The notes under the pieces are model-generated. The model was given only the letters and a program-made list of their open reading frames with translations. It made no database searches and had not been told where the DNA came from. DNA of 64,000 bases from Bidens hawaiensis (Eukaryota > Streptophyta > Magnoliopsida > Asterales > Asteraceae), in assembly GCA_021521415.1 (NCBI GenBank), contig JAIQDT010001136.1, positions 310,001 to 374,000 on the forward strand, written 5' to 3'. Numbering within the stretch: position 1 is the stretch's first letter; every line of letters starts with the position of its first letter. Both the position numbers and the translations under genes were made by a program. Positions 55,900 to 64,000 of this stretch are shown here, piece after piece.

Positions 55900-56990
55900 G
55901 GTTTCCAACTTGCTTGGGCATATTGCATTCTCATGCGAAGTGTCCAGGTTGTTGACAGTTGTAACAGATGGCTTTTGATTTGTCTAAACCTATTATCTCA
56001 TTTGGTCCATTGAAGCTTGATCTTCCTGTTCTATTGTATAGCCTCTTGCTTCTCACAGCTAACATGACAGCCTGCCATTTGATGTCCATATCTTCTAAGT
56101 TATCAGCATCAATCTGCTCAAGGTCTTCCTGCACAATGCTTGTGTTGATCCGGTTCTTGGCCACAAATGCATGATATGAGTCAGTAAACATGGAGAACAA
56201 TGCTTGGTAATCAGTTCCTTGGTTTGTATTGTTCTGTAAAAATGTGGACTGCCCACTTGTTGTTGAGGCAACATCATCTTCTATCAACTGCACATTGAAT
56301 CTTGGCTGTCCACTGCATGTTGAGCTTGTCTCAGATTGCTCTTCAATGATTGGCTGCTGATTCTTGACTGAGAGATTTCCCATTGCAGCTACAAGAGCAT
56401 TATTCACTTGAAAACTGGCTTATCCTCTCTAATCATATGATTTTCAATAATTTCATGTTCTGCAGCTTTGAGGAAGGCTATTACAACATCCAACTTAAAG
56501 TTGGGGAAATTTGCCTTTTCCTTGATGAATTTGCTGGCTATATACCACTCACCAGACAAAGATGACAGAAGCTTCTTGTTTAGCTCAAAATCAGAGATCT
56601 ACAAATCAGTTGTTCTTATATCATTCACAATCACCATGAACCTTTGCAGGATTAATTTTAATCTTTCTCCATCTTTAAACTTAAATCTATCCAGCTGTTG
56701 CTTCAGTCTATCCTTTTTAATGTCTCTCAGTTCTGTATTGCCTTCAAACATATTAATAACTGCATCATACATATCTTTAGCAGTTATGTGATGATTGACA
56801 GTTTTCAATATTTCCCAAGACAGACCTAGCTTTAGCATAGATAGTGCTTTGTCATCTCTTTTCTTCATTTTCAGCTCTACAGTGGCACTATTGTTTGTAG
56901 TCGTGGAAGCAACATAGTTTCCATTTGTGATTGATGCCCAGAGTTCTGGGTCATTGTAGTTCACAGCGCTTCAAAGAGTATCTTTCATTT
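55900..56990 (-). pseudogene. gag: Copia gag with zinc knuckle
   Basis: The gag core is seen in NYNDPELWASITNGNYV, LGLSWEILKTVNHHITAKDM, LKQQLDRFKFKDGERL and ELNKKLLSSLSGEWYIA. The zinc knuckle CYNCQQPGHFA-stop-EC has the C-X2-C-X4-H-X4-C spacing but contains TGA at 55931-55933. A stop stands near 56597 and a one-base loss near 56408. The start codon is uncertain; an ATG at about 56991 is followed by an early stop. Confidence 0.85.
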
Positions 56991-57148
56991 AATGAAGTTT
57001 TCTTGTCCAAGCAGTTTAGGAATTTTGTTGGTATAAACCGTCTTGGTCTTCCATTTCAATATATTTGACTTTTACAGCAAAGAAACAGAGTAAAGCTTCA
57101 AGCTTTATCACAAACCTTCAGTCCCATGGCCTTCAGTGAGCTTCCAAA

Positions 57149-57160
57149 GCTCTGATACCA
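57149..57160 (-). other. Primer-binding site of the copia element (initiator tRNA-Met type)
   Basis: The minus strand reads TGGTATCAGAGC two bases inside the LTR end at 57163. The same site is used by the non-autonomous element at 32105-32116. Confidence 0.9.
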
Positions 57161-57162
57161 CT

Positions 57163-57655
57163 TGTCAGGACCGGGCATCAGGTGCAAACCATAGAAAGGT
57201 TGACAAGAACACACTGACTCAGTTACCCAAAGGCCTATTGAATATCTCGGCGGAATCAGGATAGCCAACGAATGGGAATGAAGGTGTGATGCTGTAGACA
57301 CGAAACAAAAACAGATAATCAATAAGAACACAATCTAAGACAAAGATTCACTGTATTTAATACAACATTAAATAGAAGAGTGAAAGGAATGTCTAGGGTT
57401 TCATGAATGACGGCGGCGGCTGTACGAGGAAACAAATAAAATATTCGCTAAGAATGTTTCTCGTATTTCGTGTCACGTCGGTCCTAAATGGAAAGCTAGG
57501 ACCCTATTTATAGATCCTGACATTCCTTCTAGAATCCCTAATCATTACATAATGAATGACAAAATAAATACAAGTGTAGGAGTCTTCGATCAAGGTTTGT
57601 CTCTTGCTCGAGCAGACTCAGTATGCAGGGTATGCTCGATGAGTGTCTTCGAGCA
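57163..57655 (-). repeat. 5' LTR of the copia element, inner part
   Basis: It aligns with 34208-34697 (TGTCAGGACCG ... GTCTTCGAGCA) with few substitutions, then is interrupted by LTR C. It resumes at 61560. Confidence 0.9.
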
Positions 57656-58215
57656 TGTAAGACCCCGCATCTCGGGAATCCTATAGTTGGTAATCTCATC
57701 CACAAATTCACAAAAATTTAAAACCAAACGATTCTTTGTATTTAAAACAAGTTCAGAGTAAACAACAGCGGAAAAGTTTAAGTATTAAAAATCCCAAAAC
57801 ACGGGTACAGGTGTCCAAAATCAATTGTAAATAAAATATTCGTTTTATTTGAAATCTTCATCTCATTAAAATCGTTTCAGAGTAGTAAACAGCGGAATAG
57901 ATAACATCAAAATTCCCAAAACCAGGGAAAGTGACCAAAATTAAAATTTAAATACTTATGGTAATAATTTAAAAGAAACAGTTTGCGTTATTAATTCTTC
58001 GACTAGATGTGCCTTCAACCGTCCAAGTAGTCTCTAGCACGTCCGAGCGGAAATCTCTAATCCTTAACCTGAAAATCAATCTAACATACACACAAAGTCA
58101 GCTTGAGCTGAGTGAGTTCAAGTTTTCATAAACAATAATTCATACTTTATTTCAAATCTATAGTTATAAACAATAGAGAAGGTATAAATAAAATAAATTA
58201 TATATAATTCACCAA

Positions 58216-58590
58216 GTAATACAATCATCGTCGAACACACGTACACGGGCCTCTCCACCACCAGTCAAGACTCGAGTAATATATTTGACCCGGACGCGGT
58301 AAGACCTAAGAATGTGACACGAGCCTCCTCACCCCGGGTCATCCCCAAGTAATATATTTAACTCGGTCACAGTTTAATAAAACAAAATCATGTAACACGA
58401 GCCTCCTCACCCCGGGTCATCCCAAGTAATATATTTGACTCGGTCGCGGTTTAACATCCAAACACGTGATACGGGCCTCCTCACCCCGGGTCTTCCCCAA
58501 GTAATATATTTGACCCGACCACGGTCATAATACGGCGGGCCTCCTCACCCCGGGTCTTCCCCAAGTAATATATTTGACCCAGCCGCGTCA
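58216..58590 (-). repeat. Tandem array of about 60-70 bp units in LTR C
   Basis: GCCTCCTCACCCCGGGTCAT followed by CCCCAAGTAATATATTTGAC is repeated about five times, the reverse complement of the array in LTR A. Confidence 0.9.
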
Positions 58591-58607
58591 ATAATAACAT
58601 TCAGGGC

Positions 58608-58910
58608 CGAGAAAACGTACAACTCAAACACGTAACATTCAGCGCATGCAAACACAAAGTAGGCATACGCAACATTCAGTAGTCGAGACGACTACAAACA
58701 TTCAGGGTCAAGCAAACGTACAACCCAAACACGTTACATTCAGCGCATGAAACACAAGGTAGGCATACGCAACATTTAGTAGTCGAGACAACTACAAACA
58801 TTCAGGGTCGAGCAAACGTACAACCCAAACACGTAACATTCGGCGCATGCAACACAAGGTAGGCATACGCAACATTCAGTAGTCGAAACGACTACAACAT
58901 CGCCAAATAT
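58608..58910 (-). repeat. Tandem array of about 100 bp units, three copies
   Basis: ACATTCAGGGTCGAGCAAAC, CACGTAACATTCAGCGCATG and GTAGGCATACGCAACATTCA recur in the same order three times. Confidence 0.9.
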
Positions 58911-58924
58911 AGGCCAAGCAATAA

Positions 58925-58929
58925 TGTAT

Positions 58930-58970
<41 letters not shown>
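58925..58970. repeat. (AT)n microsatellite
   Basis: ATACATACATATATATATAT continues to about 58968. Confidence 0.9.
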
Positions 58971-58972
<2 letters not shown>

Positions 58973-59019
58973 ACATCCCAAGGCCTACCATTGCTAGCAA
59001 GCCTATATAAATTCGTTTA

Positions 59020-59200
59020 AAAACATTTCAAGAGTTTAAATTACAAAACGGGATTATAAAACATTCCAAGAGTTTAAATATAAAAACGAGATTATAAGAC
59101 ATTCCAAGAGTTTAAATATAAAAACGAGATTATAAAACATTCCAAGAGTTTAAATATAAAAAGTGGATTATAAAACATTCCAAGATTTTAAAATATAATA
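59020..59200 (-). repeat. Tandem repeat of about 40 bp
   Basis: CATTCCAAGAGTTTAAATAT followed by AAAAACGAGATTATAAAA recurs four to five times. Confidence 0.85.
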
Positions 59201-59819
59201 CGGGACACGAACAGTTAGGCCATCATCAAAACTAAGTATTCGTACTTAGACATCTATATACATCCATATATTTATATCCCTATAAATACCGTCCAAATAA
59301 TAGCATCAGGGTCGAGCACACGTACAACCCAAACAAGTAACATCTCATCCAAGTAATAACATCAGGGTCGAGCACACGTACAACCCAACACGTAACATCA
59401 GTGCATGCAAACACAAATAGGTCTACTCATATTCAATTACTGCCAAGTCTACTAACATCCTCGAGTCTAGACCATCAATAATGTATGTAACCTTAAGGAC
59501 ACAAGACTATGAACGAGTCTAAAATATCCTAAGGCATATAAAATAATTCAAATATAGCTTTCAAAATGCACCATCACGAGTGAGACCATGTAAAACTTCA
59601 ATTCACTGTAACGAGTAAAATCGTTTAAAATTGTATTTCGGTGTGTATGCTAGCCCAAAACGTAAAAGAGTAAAAAGGGCATCATGAACTCACCTGAATC
59701 AACCGAACACCTGCAATGAGCTAGGAAATCCCTAAGTGCACAATCACAAGCAAGTGCCTGTTAATTATACACAACGCGTTACTAAACTAGACTGTAAGAA
59801 CACTCTAGCCTAATGGGCC

Positions 59820-60093
59820 GTTCAAGCCCAAACACTTGGCCCAAGGCCCAACCACTTGGCCCAAGGCCCAATACTTTGGCCCAAGGCCCAAACACTTGGC
59901 CCAAGGCCCAACAACTTGGCCCAAGGCCCAACAACTTGGCCCAAGGCCCAACACTTTGGCCCAAGGCCCAACCACTTGGCCCAAGGCCCAACACTTTGGC
60001 CCAAGGCCCAACAACTTGACCCAAGGCCCAACACTTTAGCCCAAGGCCCAACCACTTGGCCCAAGGCCCAACCACTTGGCCCAAGGCCCAACG
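59820..60093. repeat. 20-bp minisatellite, about 13 units
   Basis: TTGGCCCAAGGCCCAACAAC and variants differing at two or three positions repeat with a strict 20-bp period. Because 20 is not a multiple of three and the unit has no stop in most registers, several frames on both strands are open (GPWAKWLGLGPKCWALGQ type); these are not genes. Confidence 0.95.
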
Positions 60094-61559
60094 ATAATCA
60101 AATCGGGTCGAATGCGCGCGAAATAAACCTTAAAACCATTTTATAAACGAATCAGCCCCGAATGGACCAAATTCCACTTTAAATCTTTTCATTCATCAAG
60201 ATTATGTCACCCGAGTTGATAGGGTTGACGGTTCCTTTTTACAACTCTTACTTTAACGTTTAAACGAAAATTCGCGCACCGCCGACTCGATTGACGAAGC
60301 ACTAACCACAACAGCCCCGTGCATCAAAAATATAATTTTCCCATAGCCCTTAAACCCCCCCTAGGGCTGTACAAACTGATTCGGTTGGTCATCCGATTGT
60401 TTAACGCATCAAACTCAACAATTGCCAATCCTACACCCGATAAACCATAGTTTTCGAACTAAAATCGATTGACCGACCTAAACACCTCCATTGGCCATGA
60501 AATTTTAGTATGTTGTAAGTGACATACCTAAGAATATGACGGAGTACGAACTTCAATTATAACAGCCCCGAAAGATGCGAGAAAGGGCAGCCACCGGTTA
60601 AGCCTAAACGAACTTATCGATCAATAACGAATATAACATGCAGATTTTAGCATGCAAAGATGTATTTTATTACATAGGAAAACCATGAAATTAAATTATT
60701 AAATTTTTACCAGTGTTGTATAAATATCTTAATTTTATAAAAATATTTTTATTATATTTTTCTAGTGGACACAAAAATCATAAAAATTCCTCCAACACAG
60801 AAAGGTATGTGCAGCTATTTCAGCTGCGCAACAAAATGGTTTTATTTTTAAACGATTCCAATTGGGTTTGGTTCCTAACTCAAAATATTAATTTCCAGAA
60901 TTGGAACCAACCAATTTAGACTTGTCGAAAAAAGGTTATGATGTCGGGAAGACAGAACAGAATCCGTCGTCCCGCATCAGGTTTGACACTCGATTTATAA
61001 AATCATAAAAACTATTCAAATCTCGTCCAAAAATTACGTATTATACCTTTCTGGAAACTAGACTCTAAGTAGAACATCATGGAATCAAGAATCGATCAAA
61101 AACAGTGGATTAACATCCCGTTACAGACCCTACCATAAACGTATACGAATCTGTCAGCAAGCTGTTATCATCAAAACTCAATCTTAACGACCAATAAGCG
61201 CGCCATAAGGATGAATTAGGGTGAAAAAGAGTTGTATACATACAATACCGACCTGGAATTGAAGTTTGGACGGCCGGACGGTGGCTGATTGCACGCAAAA
61301 CGTGGTGGAAAGGGGGTGGGTTGCTGCTGCCGATCGGACATCACCATAGGGTTAGGGTTTTGGGTTTTTGATTATAATATAAAATGTTACGTTCTGGCCC
61401 TTCCAAGTTGAAAGTTGCGACACTTGAATAAAACTTAAGTAATTCAACTTATGGGCTCGTCTAGGAGGCCCCCCGAAGATTCAAGACGAGTCCCGGATTC
61501 TAAACGAACATTTATAAACAATCAAGCCGATTAACGAAATTTACGGGCGTTACAGAGCA

Positions 61560-61945
61560 TACTTTACTTAGAATATTTTCCAATGAAAATATTCTCCTCT
61601 AGCAGTCTTCATTCCTCTTAACCAATCCTTGCTTTGCTCGAACTAGTCCATAAAGCAAGCCTATTCTTCTTGATGCCTTCAGCCTTGTCTTTCAGACTTA
61701 TTGAACAATCTTTATCATGCTCGGATGTAAATCTTGCTCGGGGAACTGAACCATGCTCTAAGTCCTTGCTTTGAACATATGACATCTTCTTATTGCATCC
61801 ATGCTTGTCCCCATGTGCCCGACCATCCTGTGCTCGTAACACTTGGTTAAAACTTGTATGATCAAGCTGTTTGCTCGATTGGCAATCCATGTTCGATAAA
61901 ATAATACTCTTGCTCGTTGAAGTGTAGCGTCCTCGAAGCCTTAAC
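61560..61945 (-). repeat. 5' LTR of the copia element, middle part
   Basis: It aligns with 34703-35092 of the 3' LTR and stops at CTTAAC, where LTR D is inserted. The remaining 150 bp should lie beyond D, outside the window. Confidence 0.85.
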
Positions 61946-64000
61946 TGTAAGACCCCAAATCCCGGGAATCCTACAATTGGTAATCAAATCCAAAAATTCT
62001 GAAAAATTTAAAGTCAAACAAATTCATCTTATTAAAAATCGTTTCAGAGTAATAAACAACGGAAATCACAAGTACTAAAACCAAGTTCCCAAAACACGGG
62101 AATTATGCCCAAAACCAAACTTCAATGTATTTAATAAAACTTTAAAAGAAAGTGTTTATTATTATTAAAACTTCCGACCAAGCATGCCCTCCACCGTCCA
62201 AGTAGCTTCGTGCACGTCCAAGCGGTAATGCATCCATCCCCTAACCTGAAACTCACACTAACATGCACACAAAGTCAGCTTGAGCTGAGTGAGTTCAAGT
62301 TTTAATAAATAACATCTATAATAAAAATCATAATAGTCATTCCAAGAGTTTTAAAAATAAAATGGGTTACAACGGTTAGGCCATCATCAATAATAGGTAA
62401 TCATCATTATATATATAAATATATATATATATAAACATCCTTATAATTATATTCCTACATATATATCATCCAAGTAATAACATCAGGGTCGAGCACGCGT
62501 ACAACCCAAACACATAATATCCAAGTAATAACATCAGGGTCGAGCACATGTACAACCCAAACACGTAACATCCGATGATGATCATGCCACACAAGCCTTC
62601 CCCCTCACGGGCTTTTCATGGCCTGCCACAAGATTTAAGAACCTGAGTAGTATAGTTTGGCCCGGCCAAGATCACCATCCATCCATATGCAAACACAAAG
62701 TAGGCATACGCAACATCCTTAGTCGAAACCGACTAATTAACATCGCCAATTATTGGCCATAAAATAACGCATGCATACACACGTGTATATATATATATAT
62801 ATAACATTCCAAACATACCATCATGAAAGTAAGCCTAGGGTCATAAAGTAACACCGGCATACACATTCATAAATATCATCTCATGACATACTACAATACG
62901 GGTAAGCCTACATCCTTGAGTCTAGACCATAAGTAATGTCTATAACCTTATAAAATATATAACCATAAGCGAGCCTCAAATATTCTAAGGCATACAATAT
63001 AATTCATCCATGTTTTCATGAACCCACAAACACAAGTAAGGCCATATAAAACCATCCAATTAGTTTAAATGAATATAGTCGGATAAAATTGTAATATGGT
63101 GTGCATGCTAGCCCAAAACGTAAAATGAGAAAAAGGGGCATCATGAACTCACCTGAAACGAGTCACTCAAATACCAACGAATTAGAGAACCTCAAAGCCA
63201 ATCCACAAATCACAAGCCTGTCGGATTGCACACAAAGATTACTAACTAAACCATACCGACTTGTTTATCCTACGAGGCGTCCTAACATGGTTCGAGTTAT
63301 CTAAAGCCTCGACCTCATCAAACTCAATAATAACAGCCCCCGGGGCCTTACATTCACCAATACGACCCTTAGATACTCCTAGGAATAAAGAATTCCCAAA
63401 TTATCCCTGGAAGCACTAGGTGACATCAACACGCGCGTTTAATAGTTGTTTAGGCAATTAACAATCAAATCAGCCCCGTGTGGACCCAATATGATAAATT
63501 CACAGCCATCAAGTCCACACAGCACTACACGAGTCAAATGGGTCGATAATTCGCAAGCATGACGCACTAACTCATCAATAAACGTGAATACACGTTGTAC
63601 CGACCCGTTTGAGTAACCGACAACCAATTCAGCCCCAATACTTATAAAAATCATTTTCCAACAGCCCGTACATTAAACCAAAGCTATCCGAACTGGATTG
63701 GTCATCACTTCATCCCTCGCGTTAAACGCAACAAAACACTATTTAGACAACCGAAAACTAGTTTTCAATCTACAACTAGTTGACCGATCAAACGAACACC
63801 AATGGACATGATTTTAAAGTATGATATATGGGACATACCTAGGAATATTGTGGTGCAAAAACTCACTTCAAACAGCCCCGACAAGAACACAATTGAACAT
63901 CCACCGGTTAAGCGTAAAACAAACTTATCGATCAATAACAAGTAAAACGTACAGATTTTAGCATGCGAAGATGCATTTAATTACATAGAATAACCTTTGA
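61946..64000 (-). mobile_element. Long LTR D of the same family, cut by the window end
   Basis: Plus strand begins TGTAAGACCCCAAATCCCGG directly after TTAAC, the same end as copy C. Within it GAGCACGCGTACAACCC, ACAAGCCTTCCCCCTCACGG and CAGCCCCGTGTGGACCC match copy B in reverse complement, so D is closer to B than to C. Its far end and target duplication are outside the window. Confidence 0.8.

Larger units (their letters stand above)
57656..61554 (-). mobile_element. Long solo LTR C, TSD GAGCA
   Basis: Plus-strand ends are TGTAAGACCCCGC and CGGGCGTTACA. GAGCA is duplicated at 57651-57655 and 61555-61559, and the uninterrupted target is visible in the other copia LTR near 34690. At 3.9 kb it is the longest copy; the surplus comes largely from the tandem arrays at 58216-58590, 58608-58910, 59020-59200 and 59820-60093. 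No coding region. Confidence 0.9.
34208..64000 (-). mobile_element. Sirevirus-like Ty1/copia element, continuing past the window
   Basis: The 3' LTR (34208-35240) and the start of the 5' LTR (57163 onward) share the end TGTCAGGACCG (plus strand). Between them on the minus strand are gag, protease, integrase, RT-RNase H, a spacer and a very long extra ORF, the order of Sireviruses. Five later LTR insertions swell it to more than 29.7 kb. All coding parts carry several frameshifts and stops. The left target duplication would be AATTG (34203-34207); the other copy is outside the window. Confidence 0.85.

Noticed and set aside
59782..60146. Six overlapping reading frames with GLGP/WALGQ or AQGPTTWPK repeats
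   Set aside because: By-product of the 20-bp minisatellite; no start context or non-repetitive sequence.
61110..61298. Possible small protein in LTR C
   Set aside because: LTR DNA; the equivalent stretch in copy B (42950-43200) is not open.

Overview
The window is repeat-dense nuclear DNA from a eudicot plant. The proteins, especially the extra reading frame downstream of a Ty1/copia polyprotein and the FAR1-like transposase joined to an OTU domain, recall elements known from Asteraceae; that placement is inference. I found no ordinary host gene, tRNA or rRNA gene. Almost everything can be assigned to transposable elements of different ages nested in one another, several bounded by exact target-site duplications (TSDs).

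Bases 1-11,600 are dominated by DNA-transposon material. A 1 kb fold-back element (188-1170) precedes a decayed fragment (about 1240-2700) that repeats exon pieces found again further right and is split by a solo LTR (2199-2659, TSD AGGCG). A fold-back of almost 1.8 kb (2799-4585) follows. Then comes a two-gene Mutator-like (MULE) unit: a multi-exon transposase with a FAR1/WRKY-GCM1-type finger, a MULE core and a C-terminal OTU-like cysteine protease domain (4806-8259), and a second multi-exon gene resembling the ATHILA ORF-1/plant-mobile type of protein (8755-11311). Both are pseudogenes. Seven imperfect to perfect palindromes of about 30 bp with a TATAGGCCTATA-like core lie before, between, within and after these genes.

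Bases 11,600-17,976 hold AT-rich DNA with a diverged tandem repeat and the 3' end plus LTR material of an Athila/Tat-type Ty3/gypsy element. A Ty3/gypsy chromovirus (17,977-33,976, minus strand, TSD GGTGC) interrupts this and is itself the target of two insertions. One is an Athila-lineage element (19,587-29,768, minus strand, TSD TCATG) with a recognisable gag-pol, tRNA-Asp primer site and polypurine tract, but with catalytic residues of protease, reverse transcriptase and integrase replaced and the U3 part of its 5' LTR deleted. The other is a non-autonomous LTR element without coding capacity (30,361-32,584, minus strand, TSD TCAGC), the family of the solo LTR at 2199.

From 34,208 to beyond the window end lies one large Sirevirus-like Ty1/copia element on the minus strand: 3' LTR (34,208-35,240), a long extra ORF (about 35,480-47,136 with insertions), a spacer full of TGCTCGA motifs, pol and gag (50,375-56,990), an initiator-Met-type primer site and the 5' LTR from 57,163. 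It was hit by five insertions: an Athila solo LTR (36,870-38,553, TSD TCCAG) and four long LTRs of one other family (38,656-41,070; 42,722-45,737; 57,656-61,554; 61,946 to beyond the end). The layout is a readable insertion stratigraphy, and the many stops of C-to-T type fit long silencing by DNA methylation.
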